A stretch of DNA of 64,000 bases from Draconibacterium orientale (GCF_000626635.1 NZ_CP007451.1:4880501-4944500); one strand, 5' to 3'. Shown: positions 52,968 to 62,040, counted from the first letter of the stretch. The notes: a model not told the origin generated them from the letters alone. Made by a program: numbers and translations.

Positions 52968-53885
52968 ATGGCCAACTTTCAAATCAATAGACGAAAATTT
53001 ATCGCAGCGCTTGGTGCTGGTACGGCACATGTTTTATTTTCAAATCCACTTTATGCAGCCAATATTCCGGCACGAAGTCACGATCCTTTTCAGTTGGTTG
53101 AACTGGGAAACTCAGGAATAAAAACCACGCTGTTGGGGATGGGAACCGGCGTACATGCCACCAACCGCACCAGTTTTCTTACCAAACAGGATAAAAACAC
53201 CAGCCTCGATTTGTTGCATCATGCATACAACAAAGGCATCCGTTATTTTGATTTGGCCGATACCTATGGTACACACGGGCTTTTTGCCGAAGCCATGACA
53301 AAAATGAAGCGGGAAGAACTGACGCTTACCACAAAAATATGGACACGCCCGGGTGGCATTCCCGAGAATGAACGCCCCAATGCCAATGTTGTGGTGGACC
53401 GCTTCCGAAAAGAACTGAATACCGATTACATCGATTTGGTACAAATACATTGTATGGTTGATGAGGACTGGACAGAAACCTTAAAACCTCAAATGGAAAT
53501 TCTTTCGAACCTGAAAGCAAAAGGAATTATAAAAGCACATGGCGTTTCGGTGCATTCGCTCGATGCCATGAAAGCTGCGGTTGAAAGCCCCTGGGTTGAT
53601 GTGTTGCATGCGCGCATAAATCCGTATGGAATTGCCATGGACAAACCCGATCCGCAGGAAGTGGTAGAGGTTATTCAGCAATTGCACCAATCGGGAAAAG
53701 GCGTTATAGGCATGAAACTGGTGGGTAACGGGCAATTACGTAACGACAGTAAAAAAATAGATAACTCGCTGCGATTTGTTCTTGGGCTGGGCTGCGTTGA
53801 CTTGATGCTGGTTGGCTTCGAGACCAAGGATCAGGTTGACAATTACATTTCGCGAATGGAAACCGAATTGAAGAAACTTTACTAA
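52968..53885 (+). CDS. aldo/keto reductase with twin-arginine signal
   Basis: The 305-residue protein has a Tat-type N terminus (INRRKFIAALGAG, then SNPLYAANIPA), so it is probably exported folded, unusual for an NAD(P)-dependent enzyme. The catalytic tetrad is visible: Asp95 and Tyr100 in YFDLADTYG, Lys123 in TTKIW and His161 in VQIHCM. The C-terminal cofactor region is shortened compared with typical reductases (GLGCVDLMLVGFETKDQV), and may bind cofactor weakly or use another acceptor. The natural substrate is not evident. It is a single gene 90 bp after the FRG gene. Confidence 0.88.
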   Translation: MANFQINRRKFIAALGAGTAHVLFSNPLYAANIPARSHDPFQLVELGNSGIKTTLLGMGTGVHATNRTSFLTKQDKNTSLDLLHHAYNKGIRYFDLADTYGTHGLFAEAMTKMKREELTLTTKIWTRPGGIPENERPNANVVVDRFRKELNTDYIDLVQIHCMVDEDWTETLKPQMEILSNLKAKGIIKAHGVSVHSLDAMKAAVESPWVDVLHARINPYGIAMDKPDPQEVVEVIQQLHQSGKGVIGMKLVGNGQLRNDSKKIDNSLRFVLGLGCVDLMLVGFETKDQVDNYISRMETELKKLY

Positions 53886-54030
53886 GGTTTACAGCTGTAT
53901 TATTTATAAAACTAGCGAAAGCCAGGCCAATGTTAAAAAATACTTACCTTGTAACATGCTGATTTACTGCAAAGAACAGATCTGATCAATTTTCCGACTT
54001 AAGTTCAGAACAATGAGGCAGTATTCCATG

Positions 54031-54038
54031 TAATTTTG
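54031..54038 (+). promoter_or_regulatory. -7 box upstream of the SulP gene
   Basis: TAATTTTG matches TAnnTTTG and ends 20 bp before the SulP start codon. No clear -33 box is seen at the usual distance. Confidence 0.35.
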
Positions 54039-54058
54039 CGCGAAATTTCATCCGCATC

Positions 54059-55699
54059 ATGAATACAATATTTAAGCCCAAACTGTTTACGATTTTAAAA
54101 AATGGCATCAGTAAAAAACAAATTACTTCCGATGTACTAGCCGGTGTTGTTGTTGGTATTGTTGCCCTGCCGCTGGCGATTGCTTTTGCTGTTGCCTCAG
54201 GAGTTTCGCCCGAAAAAGGACTGATTACCGCAGTTGTTGCCGGTTTTCTTATCTCGTTTTTAGGCGGTAGCCGTGTGCAAATTGGCGGCCCAACCGGTGC
54301 TTTTATCGTAATTGTTTACGGCATTGTACAGCAGTACGGCGTTAACGGACTTATTATATCTACGGTTCTGGCCGGTGTTATGCTTATCGCTTTCGGCGTG
54401 TTAAAACTTGGTACACTCCTGAAATTTATCCCCCACCCGCTTATTGTTGGCTTTACCAGCGGTATTGCATTGGTTATTTTTTCTACTCAAATAAAAGATG
54501 CACTGGGATTAACCATTACCGACCTTCCTTCGGGATTTTTGGAAAAATGGCAGGTTTATATTAGTAACCTGGGTAATGTAAATACGGCAGCTTTGCTGGT
54601 AACACTGGCAACGATTGGCATCACGCTAATCAGCGGAAAATTTGTAAAAAAAATACCGGGGTCGTTTTTGGCCATTATCCTTGTTACACTGGTAGTACAG
54701 CTTTTTAAAATACCGGTTGCAACTATTGAAACCTATTTTGGAGAGATCAGTAATACAATACATTTTACCGTACCACAGATTCGGTTGGGCGATTTGCAGA
54801 ATTACCTCGAACCGGCACTTACCATTGCCTTGCTGGGTGGTATCGAGTCGCTGTTATCGGCAGTGGTTGCCGATGGTATGATAAGTGGAAAACACCGCTC
54901 GAACACCGAATTAATTGCCCAGGGAATTGCCAACGTAGTTACCCCGTTTTTTGGCGGTATTCCGGCAACCGGAGCGATTGCACGTACGGCAACCAACGTA
55001 AAAAATGGCGGACGCACACCCATTGCCGGTATTGCACATGCCATTACCTTGTTGCTGATTATGCTGTTTTTGGGGAAATGGGCCAAACTTATTCCGATGT
55101 CGTGCCTGGCCGGTATTTTAATTATTGTTGCTTATAACATGAGCGAATGGCGCTCGTTTGCTTCCATTCTGAAAGGATCGGTTTTCGATATTATTGTTTT
55201 GCTTACCACCTTTATTTTAACCGTGCTGGTTGATTTAACAGTTGCCATTGAAGTTGGCGTGGTACTGTCAGCTATCCTGTTTATGAAACGTATGGCTGAC
55301 ATTAGCGAAAAACGTATTAATAACATTGTTGACACCGACGTAATTGAAGACTATTCGCAGTTGCCAAAAGGTGTTTCAGTTTACGAAATAAGCGGCCCCT
55401 TGTTTTTTGCATCGGCGCGTCGTTATTCCGAAGTAATTCAGGAAATCGGGGAAAATTGCAACACGCTGATTCTGCGTATGCGCCATGTCTCTTTCATCGA
55501 CGAAACGGGAATGAAAAACCTGCAGAGCTCGCTTAAAATCCTGCAAAAACAAGGAGTGAAAGTAATTCTGTCGGGTGTTTCTTCGCAGCTAAAAACCGAC
55601 CTGGAGAAACGTCTCAGCCCAAAAGTTATTGATTACATTGATATGGAAGATTCGTTTGAAAAAGCGCTCGACTATGCTAAATCATTTTCCAACATGTAA
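54059..55699 (+). CDS. SulP family anion transporter with STAS domain
   Basis: SulP proteins move sulfate, bicarbonate or similar anions across the inner membrane. The 546-residue protein has ten or more membrane spans (about 15-420) with the conserved GGPTGAFIVIVYG near 80-92 and GGIPATGAIARTATNVKNGGRTP near 300-322. The C-terminal STAS domain (about 440-545) contains MRHVSFIDETGMKNLQSSLKIL, in which the usual phospho-serine motif DSSG/DSTG is DETG. The stop codon TAA is immediately followed, in the same frame, by a repetitive sequence described at 55711-55810. The anion cannot be chosen from sequence. Confidence 0.93.
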   Translation: MNTIFKPKLFTILKNGISKKQITSDVLAGVVVGIVALPLAIAFAVASGVSPEKGLITAVVAGFLISFLGGSRVQIGGPTGAFIVIVYGIVQQYGVNGLIISTVLAGVMLIAFGVLKLGTLLKFIPHPLIVGFTSGIALVIFSTQIKDALGLTITDLPSGFLEKWQVYISNLGNVNTAALLVTLATIGITLISGKFVKKIPGSFLAIILVTLVVQLFKIPVATIETYFGEISNTIHFTVPQIRLGDLQNYLEPALTIALLGGIESLLSAVVADGMISGKHRSNTELIAQGIANVVTPFFGGIPATGAIARTATNVKNGGRTPIAGIAHAITLLLIMLFLGKWAKLIPMSCLAGILIIVAYNMSEWRSFASILKGSVFDIIVLLTTFILTVLVDLTVAIEVGVVLSAILFMKRMADISEKRINNIVDTDVIEDYSQLPKGVSVYEISGPLFFASARRYSEVIQEIGENCNTLILRMRHVSFIDETGMKNLQSSLKILQKQGVKVILSGVSSQLKTDLEKRLSPKVIDYIDMEDSFEKALDYAKSFSNM

Positions 55700-55726
55700 T
55701 CGACATTTCCCGATTCGAAGAAGTCA

Positions 55727-55810
55727 TTTTTTGAGTTGAAGTACCTGTTTTTTGAGTTAAAGCACCTGTTTTTTGACTCGAAGTGCTTGTTTTTTGAGTT
55801 AAAGTACCTG
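55727..55810 (+). repeat. four tandem 21-bp repeats just behind sulP
   Basis: Four units of 21 bp, each a version of TTTTTTGAGTTAAAGTACCTG, lie at 55727-55747, 55748-55768, 55769-55789 and 55790-55810. In the sulP frame, beyond its TAA stop, they are open and encode the heptad LFFELK(Y/H) four times, continuing to a stop at about 55869. The first unit is preceded in frame by FPDSKKS. On the minus strand the same repeat would encode a QVLxLKK-type pattern with stops. Confidence 0.8.
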
Positions 55811-55835
55811 TTTCTTCCGCACTGCCGAAAGGCTT

Positions 55836-56882
55836 CTAAAGACAAACCGTTTGCCGCTGTTTATTGCTGAACAGGCAGGCCTCTAAAATCTTTAATACCT
55901 CCAGCGCTTCAGCCGGATTAACCGGCAAGGCTTTATTGTTTCTGATGGCTTCGAAAAGCTTGTCGTAAAAAATGCGGTAATCACCGGGCACGGTTTCTAC
56001 CAGTTCTTCCACCTGCTCGTCGTTTTCGGTGTACACCAGTGTTCCCCACCAATCGGTTTCTTCTTTTCCCCAATCGTCACCTTTGGGCAAATTACCGGCT
56101 TGTAACAGCTCTTCCTGCCCATCGCTCCCCCACTTTTTAAACGTGCCGTACTCACCATTTATCGTATATCGAGGCCCGGGATCCATTACCAGGTACGAGC
56201 TTTTTAACAAGGCCGAAAAACCTTCATAATCCAATCGGATATCGTAATAATCGGCCACTTTTCCTCCTGTTCGTACTGTTTTTAAATGGGCGGTAACCGT
56301 TTGCGGTTTTCCAAACAACACGTAGGCCTGGTCAACCATATGCGCCCCGAGGTTATACAAAACACCGCAATATTCATCGCCCTCTTCTTTCCAGCTGTCG
56401 GGTGTAATTTCGGTGCGGTAACGGTCGTAATGCGATTCAAACTCTACCAGCCGCCCAAACTTGGCTTCCTTTATTACTTTTTGCACCGTTCTGAAATCGC
56501 CATCCCACCGGCGGTTCTGGAAAACAGTAAAAACCAAACCTTTCGCCTGTGCCAGCTCAATCAGCTCCTGTAATTCCGCACTCCGCAAGGTGGCCGGTTT
56601 TTCAACCACCACATGTTTTCCGGCCTCCAGAGCCTGTTTCACCATGGTATAATGCAATCGATCAGGCGTGTTTACAACAACCAGTTCAACTTCGGTATCG
56701 GTTAATATATCGTCGTAGCTTTTTACAATCGTCGCATCGGGCAACAACGCTTTCGAAAGTTCTTTTGACCGCTCCAACACCAGTTTTACCCTGAAATTCG
56801 GATTCACTTTCAACAAGGGGCCATGAAATACTTTCCCCGACATACCAAACGAAGCCAACGCCACTATAACCTGATTATTCAT
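55836..56882 (-). CDS. Gfo/Idh/MocA family oxidoreductase
   Basis: The 348-residue protein has an N-terminal Rossmann NAD(P)-binding domain (VALASFGMSGKVFHGPLLK at about 6-24, then TPDRLHYTMVKQALEAGKHV and VEKPAT with the conserved EKP lysine near 97) and a C-terminal alpha/beta domain (VEFESHYDRYRTEI, GVLYNLGAHMVDQAYVLFG with the GxHxxD motif). The shape resembles YdgJ-like sugar or inositol dehydrogenases. The substrate is unknown. It is divergent from the cytidylate-kinase-like gene, with about 210 bp between the starts used here, and convergent with the SulP gene. Confidence 0.9.
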   Translation of the reverse strand: MNNQVIVALASFGMSGKVFHGPLLKVNPNFRVKLVLERSKELSKALLPDATIVKSYDDILTDTEVELVVVNTPDRLHYTMVKQALEAGKHVVVEKPATLRSAELQELIELAQAKGLVFTVFQNRRWDGDFRTVQKVIKEAKFGRLVEFESHYDRYRTEITPDSWKEEGDEYCGVLYNLGAHMVDQAYVLFGKPQTVTAHLKTVRTGGKVADYYDIRLDYEGFSALLKSSYLVMDPGPRYTINGEYGTFKKWGSDGQEELLQAGNLPKGDDWGKEETDWWGTLVYTENDEQVEELVETVPGDYRIFYDKLFEAIRNNKALPVNPAEALEVLKILEACLFSNKQRQTVCL

Positions 56883-57095
56883 GTTCGATTACGAATGAAA
56901 TTATTACTCACAAAATTCTTGATTATAAAAATACAGAAATAAGTTTTCCGCACAAAAGTTGCTGAATAACATTCGCCATACATGCTATTGTATAACACAT
57001 TAGCTTCTATTCCACAAAATTTGATTGTAAATTGCCTGCAAAAACAATACGAGTACTCCGGTTATGAAACGGCTGGAAACAACAATGCTAATCAT

Positions 57096-57818
57096 ATGAA
57101 AAATTTTCTGAACAGTTATCTAACAGAATCGAAATGCATCAACCTCGAGTCAGGCGATTATCCCAGTCCTTTTCTTACCATTTCGCGACAAGCCGGATGC
57201 TCGGCAAAGCGCATAGCCATTAAGCTTTCGAAAATACTGACCGGGTACAGCTACATGTCGGAAACTAAAACCGATGTGGAATGGAAATATGTTGACAAAG
57301 ATATGTTTTTGGAGGTTGTAGAAGAATTGACCGATGAATTGAAATGGGGAGAATATGAGGATGCCGAAGAATCGATATTGTTTTTAAAAGACGTTGGAAA
57401 AGCTTTTGCCGATGAAACGATTTACGATATATCGGACGATAAAATGATTGCGGCGTTAAAAGGAATTATTTGCAGGCTGGCCAACCACGGACGCACGATT
57501 ATTGTTGGCCGTTCGGCAGGAGCAATTTTAAGAAGCATACCCAACAAACTAAACATCAGGCTTGAAGCACCTGCAGAGTGGCGAATTAACCGAATAATGC
57601 AAATTAAAGATATGACCCAAACAGAAGCTGCTGAATACATTACTCAAGCCGACAAAAAGAGAGATGCTTTTATTGAAAAGATTATTGGTAGGAAAGCCGA
57701 AAACGAGGATTTTGACGTTATTTTTAATTATGCCACAATGGAAGACGACCAGATAGTTGATGCAGTAATTAACATATTACGGAATAAAAAAATTATCGCT
57801 CCTCATTACGAATTCTAA
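57096..57818 (+). CDS. cytidylate kinase-like protein
   Basis: I choose ATG 57096 as the start, because the frame upstream has no domain match and lies in AT-rich sequence. The 240-residue protein has the P-loop-like N terminus FLTISRQAGCSAKRIAIKLS at about 26-45, in which the glycine-rich loop is diverged, then EWKYVDKDMFLEVVEEL, GRTIIVGRSAGAIL near 143-156, and the C-terminal LEAPAEWRINRIM. This matches the cytidylate-kinase-like family (AAA_33-type kinases), whose nucleotide substrate is not always known. It is followed by a hairpin (57901-57926). Confidence 0.8.
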   Translation: MKNFLNSYLTESKCINLESGDYPSPFLTISRQAGCSAKRIAIKLSKILTGYSYMSETKTDVEWKYVDKDMFLEVVEELTDELKWGEYEDAEESILFLKDVGKAFADETIYDISDDKMIAALKGIICRLANHGRTIIVGRSAGAILRSIPNKLNIRLEAPAEWRINRIMQIKDMTQTEAAEYITQADKKRDAFIEKIIGRKAENEDFDVIFNYATMEDDQIVDAVINILRNKKIIAPHYEF

Positions 57819-57900
57819 CAAATTTATTATTTTAGCTTACAAGAAGTAACGAAAAACATCTTCCGAAAACCGGAAGAAATTAATTTAAATCTCACCTTAC

Positions 57901-57926
57901 CAGGGCCTTTCTTCGGAGAGGCTCTG
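57901..57926 (+). terminator. possible terminator hairpin after the cytidylate kinase-like gene
   Basis: CAGGGCCT (57901-57908) pairs with AGGCTCTG (57919-57926) with one G-T pair, around a 10-nt loop. The T-rich run begins a few bases later, so it is a weak terminator. It lies 82 bp after the stop. The rest of 57819-58159 is AT-rich and carries the second hairpin below. Confidence 0.45.
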
Positions 57927-58105
57927 TTATTTGAATATTTTTTTTGAGATTTTAATTAAAAAAACAAGGTTTTTATTGTGATAATCTAATAATTAGTCCG
58001 TTACTTTGATATAAGATTTTAATTCGCACTTCACCTGTGTTTGTGATTTTCCGTTTTAATGTCTGACACGTTCTTATTACTTAACAATAATTTTTTGAAA
58101 ATAAA

Positions 58106-58127
58106 GCGGCATACAGCCGCCAGTTTT
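58106..58127 (+). promoter_or_regulatory. hairpin with T-run in the leader of the RNA-binding protein gene
   Basis: GCGGC (58106-58110) pairs with GCCGC (58116-58120) around ATACA, followed by CAGTTTTT, 33-54 bp before the ATG. If transcribed, it looks like a short terminator or attenuator in the 5' leader. This would suit autoregulation of an RNA-binding protein, but it could also be a simple terminator of upstream transcription. Confidence 0.5.
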
Positions 58128-58159
58128 TACATTTATACATTTATATTTTTCTATTTTTT

Positions 58160-58603
58160 ATGAATTTATTTGTTGCAAAGTTAGACTCATCGATTACAGG
58201 TGACTACTTAAATGAGCTGTTCTCTGCACACGGAGAAGTAGCATCTGCCAAAGTTATTTTTGACAGAGAAACGGGAAACTCGAAATGTTTTGGTTTTGTT
58301 GAAATGCCAAACGAAGAAGAAGCTAATGCAGCAATTGCTGCACTTAATGAAACTGAAATTGAAGGAAAACAAATCGTAGTTAAGGAAGCAAATGCTCCAC
58401 AAGAGCGTCCACGTCGTGATTTTAATCGCGGTGGCGGCGGTGGTGGCTACAACCGCGGTGGCGGTGGTGGTTACAACCGTGGTGGCGGCGACCGCAGAAG
58501 CGGTGGTGGTGGCTACGATCGTCGCGGTGGCGGCGGTGGCGACCGCAGAGGCGGCGGCGGTGGTTACGATCGTCGTGGTGGCGGCGGTGGCGACCGTTGG
58601 TAA
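58160..58603 (+). CDS. RNA-binding protein with RRM and glycine-rich RGG tail
   Basis: The 147-residue protein has one RRM domain (about 1-77), with RNP2 LFVAKL at 3-8 and RNP1 KCFGFVEM at 42-49, both with the stacking aromatic residues. The tail (about 88-147) is a low-complexity Gly-Arg-Tyr run (RGGGGG, YNRGGGGG, YDRRGGGG), like eukaryotic RGG proteins. Bacteroidota use RRM proteins as RNA chaperones, since many lack Hfq. It could bind many RNAs, including its own leader. A long AT-rich upstream region (340 bp) with two hairpins and a strong terminator downstream frame it as a single-gene unit. Confidence 0.93.
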   Translation: MNLFVAKLDSSITGDYLNELFSAHGEVASAKVIFDRETGNSKCFGFVEMPNEEEANAAIAALNETEIEGKQIVVKEANAPQERPRRDFNRGGGGGGYNRGGGGGYNRGGGDRRSGGGGYDRRGGGGGDRRGGGGGYDRRGGGGGDRW

Positions 58604-58626
58604 GCTTCCCGAAAGATATTTAAAAG

Positions 58627-58657
58627 AAGGTGTTCGTTTTTTCGAACACCTTTTTTT
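58627..58657 (+). terminator. intrinsic terminator of the RNA-binding protein gene
   Basis: AAGGTGTTCG (58627-58636) pairs perfectly with CGAACACCTT (58643-58652) around a T6 loop, and the T run extends to 58657. It lies 23 bp after the stop. Confidence 0.9.
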
Positions 58658-58689
58658 CTGAAAGTCGATTAAAGGAAGACAGCCGTTTT

Positions 58690-58920
58690 TCGTCCGATAG
58701 TACGGGCAATCCTTTATCAGCTAACTATTCCAAACGATTTCCCTTCAGTCGTTTCATCCCGGTGCTGCACACCGGGTTAATCACATTCTACGCTTTCAGC
58801 GCCATAAAAAGCTTTAGAGTCAAACATCGCTGTTCAGTTAACTCGTATTAACCTTGTAATTCTGTTCCATATCCCGAAGGGATAAAATAGGATTAACCTT
58901 GGGTGAAACCCGGGGGTAAT
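58690..58920. repeat. palindrome-rich intergenic element
   Basis: Three palindromes lie here: CCCGGTG/CACCGGG around CTGCA at 58758-58776, ATCCC/GGGAT around GAA at 58871-58883, and CCTTGGGT/ACCCGGGG around GAA at about 58897-58915. Phrases such as CATCCCGGTG and ATCCCGAAGGGAT are reminiscent of dispersed Bacteroidota elements. No gene was found in 58604-59141. Confidence 0.6.
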
Positions 58921-59141
58921 ATGAAAGTAAATCAAAGGCGCAATCAATAAGCTATTCAAGGCACAATCGCTGTATGCGCCTTGTTATCCAACTACTTTTA
59001 GGAAATGCTGTCGTCAGGCTTCACTTTCATTCCTGTTGGTGATTCCCGGGCATCATGAATGTTTTAAAGGTGTTGAAATAAAATAGCTCTTGAATGAGAA
59101 ATGTTCATCTTCTATTTTAAGAGAGCAATAACCTGATCGCT

Positions 59142-60137
59142 TTATAAGGTCTTCAGCCAGGCTTCAGCCTCAATAAGCTCGGTTTGCTCAGCCGTTTTTA
59201 CAGCATAGTTAAAACCGGGCTGGATACAAAACGAACCGTACTCACCTTTTGTGTTTAAAGCAATATAACCAATCTGATGGCTTTGATAATCGGGAATCTT
59301 TTTAGCGATGCGTCGAACGGCCTCTTCACAAGCCCGGTCGGGCGACATGCCGCTGCGCATTAGTTCAACCACCAGAAACGAACCCAGCGTTTTCATTACC
59401 AGTTCGCCCGATCCGGTAGCTGTTGCGCCTCCCACTTGGCCATCAACAAACAAACCGGCTCCAATTATTGGAGAATCGCCTACCCTGCCGGGCATTTTAT
59501 AGCCCATTCCGCTGGTGGTACAAGCTCCTGAAATACGTCCGTCTTCATCGAGCGCCAACATCCCAATGGTATCGTGGTTATCTTCAGTAACATTCTCAAT
59601 ATTAATATTGTTAGTGAATTCCTTGTTGTCCTTTTTCCACTTTTTCCACTCCTTTTTACGGGCTTTGGTTAGCAGCTTTTCTTTTTCAAAACCATTATCA
59701 AGTGCAAATTCCAGTGCTCCTTTCCCGCTTAACATTACATGCGGCGTTTTCTCCATTACCAGACGAGCCACCGAAACAGGATGAACGATGTGCTGCAAAT
59801 AGCTTACACTTCCGGCACGTCCTTTCTCGTCCATAATACAGGCGTCGAGCGTTACTTTTCCGCTGGCATCGGGAATTCCGCCTTTTCCAACGGTAATTAC
59901 ATTTGGATCGCCTTCGGGAACACGCACTCCTGCGTCCACCGCATCAAGCGAGTGGCCTCCTTTCGCCAATATCTCCCAGGCAGCCTCGTTGGCAGCCATA
60001 CCATGATTCCATGTTGAGATTACAACCGGGAATTTATTTGCTGACTGAAAAACCGAATTTGAAAACGCTTTCGTGGCTACACCTGCGCCGGCAAGCATTA
60101 ACGAACTTTTTGCTAAAAAGGAACGACGGGATATCAT
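59142..60137 (-). CDS. N4-(beta-N-acetylglucosaminyl)-L-asparaginase-like, Tat-exported
   Basis: The 331-residue protein is an Ntn-hydrolase that matures by cutting itself before a threonine. The catalytic Thr190 is in DNHDTIGMLALD, followed by GRISGACTTSGMGYKMPGRVGDSPI and ATATGSGE, all typical of glycosylasparaginase. The N terminus ISRRSFLAKSSLMLAGAGV is a twin-arginine signal, so it works in the periplasm, cleaving the GlcNAc-Asn link of N-glycans. Bacteroidota of gut and sediment often use it in glycan breakdown. It is an isolated gene. An isoaspartyl-peptidase role is less likely, because the GlcNAc-type DG(S)P loop is present. Confidence 0.9.
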   Translation of the reverse strand: MISRRSFLAKSSLMLAGAGVATKAFSNSVFQSANKFPVVISTWNHGMAANEAAWEILAKGGHSLDAVDAGVRVPEGDPNVITVGKGGIPDASGKVTLDACIMDEKGRAGSVSYLQHIVHPVSVARLVMEKTPHVMLSGKGALEFALDNGFEKEKLLTKARKKEWKKWKKDNKEFTNNINIENVTEDNHDTIGMLALDEDGRISGACTTSGMGYKMPGRVGDSPIIGAGLFVDGQVGGATATGSGELVMKTLGSFLVVELMRSGMSPDRACEEAVRRIAKKIPDYQSHQIGYIALNTKGEYGSFCIQPGFNYAVKTAEQTELIEAEAWLKTL

Positions 60138-60245
60138 AGTTTAATACTTTTAATTGATTTCAAAAGTAAACAAAATGTATTCCAGGAATCAGCTCACGGC
60201 AGGTTTTTAATAATGATAACCTTTTATTGATTCTCGTACAAAGCT

Positions 60246-62015
60246 TTATTCGTGCGAGAAATACTCCAACGTTTTTCTGTAATTCGAGAATACCACTGCG
60301 CGCGAAATAAAACCAAGATACTTCCCATCGTCGATAACAGCAAGATTGTACCGGTTTGAGGTTTCAAATTTTTTCGCCACTGTTTCCATATTGTCTTTCG
60401 ACGAAATATAAAATTCAGGCATAAACATCAGGTCTTTCACCATCACCTGGTCATACAGCTCGTGCTCGAAAATAAGGTGTTTCACCTTCGAGAGTTTCAC
60501 CATCCCTTTCATATAACCTTCTTCATCAACAATCGGGAAAAGGTTCCGGTTCGATTTTGAAATGGCTTTTACCAGATCGCCCAAACTGGCATCGGGAGAA
60601 ATAATCTCAAAGTCGTTCTCTATCAATTTTTTTACTTCCATCGAGCGAAGTATAGCTTTGTCTTTGTGGTGCGTAATCAAATCGCCGGTTTGTGCCAGGT
60701 GTTTGGTATAAATGGAATGGGGCTCAAAACGCATGATGGTTAAATACGCCACCGTTGAAGTTATAAGCAAGGGAATAAACAAGCCATAACCTCCTGTAAT
60801 TTCAGCAGTTAAAAATATTCCTGTAAGCGGAGCATGCATAACGGCTGCCATCATTCCGGCCATTCCAGCCAGTGCAAAGTTATTTTCAGGCACTCCCAAA
60901 TCGAAAAAAGTGTTGAGCAAAAATACCAGAAAATAACCGGCAATTGCACCGGTAAACAGTGTTGGAGCAAAAATACCTCCGTTACCACCCGAGCCGGTTG
61001 TTGCCGACATGGCGAATACCTTAAAAATAAGTATTGCGGCCAGCACAATCAGTACAACGTACGGATTATCTTTCCATTGAAAGAACATGGAGTTGTTCAA
61101 TAAATCGGCCCCCTGATTATTAAAAACCGAGTTAATACTGGTGTAACCTTCGCCCCAAAGCGGAGGAAAAATAAAAATTAAAATACCCAGCGTAACAGCA
61201 CCGATAAGCACACGAACAAACCAGTTGTTTATCGTCGCGAAACGCTTTTCAAGAAACATGGTTCCGCGCGTAAAATAAATGCCAAGCAAGCCGGTAAAAA
61301 TTCCCACAAGTATGTAAATCCAAATCATATTAATATGAAATGGTGCCACCTGATCAAAATGGAGCATTACGCTTTCGCCCATAAAAAAGTACGAGATTAC
61401 TGTGGCCGACACCGCCGAAATCAGCAGCGGGATTAGAAAGGCCATGGTTAAATCGAGCATCAGCACTTCAAGGGTAAAAACAATACCGGCCATTGGCGCA
61501 TTAAAAATACCTGCAATTGCACCGGCCGCTCCACAGCCAACCATAAGGGTAATGTATTTATACCGTAATTTAAATATGCGTGCCAGGTTCGAACCTATTG
61601 ATGCACCGGTAAGTACAATTGGTGCCTCCGATCCTACCGATCCTCCAAAACCGATGGTTAACGAACTGGCAATCATCGATGAGTAGGTTTTTGATGGCCT
61701 CAGCTTACTGCTCTTTTTCGAAATTGAATACAGAATTTTTGAGACGCCATGCCCAATATCATCGCGAATAATATAGCGAACAAACAACACCGTTAACAAT
61801 ATCCCGATAAATGGATACAACAAATAGAGGTAATTAAACCCTTCAACAGAAATTACGCCGGTTAACTCTTCGGCAACAAAGTGAATCAGGTTTTTTAACA
61901 GCAGGGCAGCCAATCCACTTACCAGCCCAACAATCAAACTTAGCAAATACAAAAAGTTCTTTTCCGGTATTTTTGCAATTCGCCAGGCAACAAGTCGATT
62001 AAGCAACTTACTCAT
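60246..62015 (-). CDS. ClC family chloride channel/transporter with CBS pair (second copy)
   Basis: I use the ATG at 62015; a longer frame to 62060 would overlap the stop of the upstream ClC gene. The protein of about 589 residues has the ClC membrane domain (about 25-430) with the anion path motifs GHGVSKILYS (the usual GSGIP), GSVGSEAPIVLTGASIGS, where Glu of the gating motif is kept (GSEAP), and GGNGGIFAPTLFTGA. The C-terminal pair of CBS domains (about 460-585) contains ISPDASLGDLV and SRAVVFSNYRKTLEYFSH. It is the close paralogue of the gene at 62041. It probably exchanges chloride and protons; nitrate is possible. Confidence 0.92.
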   Translation of the reverse strand: MSKLLNRLVAWRIAKIPEKNFLYLLSLIVGLVSGLAALLLKNLIHFVAEELTGVISVEGFNYLYLLYPFIGILLTVLFVRYIIRDDIGHGVSKILYSISKKSSKLRPSKTYSSMIASSLTIGFGGSVGSEAPIVLTGASIGSNLARIFKLRYKYITLMVGCGAAGAIAGIFNAPMAGIVFTLEVLMLDLTMAFLIPLLISAVSATVISYFFMGESVMLHFDQVAPFHINMIWIYILVGIFTGLLGIYFTRGTMFLEKRFATINNWFVRVLIGAVTLGILIFIFPPLWGEGYTSINSVFNNQGADLLNNSMFFQWKDNPYVVLIVLAAILIFKVFAMSATTGSGGNGGIFAPTLFTGAIAGYFLVFLLNTFFDLGVPENNFALAGMAGMMAAVMHAPLTGIFLTAEITGGYGLFIPLLITSTVAYLTIMRFEPHSIYTKHLAQTGDLITHHKDKAILRSMEVKKLIENDFEIISPDASLGDLVKAISKSNRNLFPIVDEEGYMKGMVKLSKVKHLIFEHELYDQVMVKDLMFMPEFYISSKDNMETVAKKFETSNRYNLAVIDDGKYLGFISRAVVFSNYRKTLEYFSHE

Positions 62016-62040
62016 CAACAACTTGTTAATTCTAAAAATT

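Noticed and set aside
58392-58661. 89-residue Ala/Val-rich protein overlapping the RRM gene
   Set aside because: It is the +1 frame of the Gly/Arg-rich tail and crosses the terminator.
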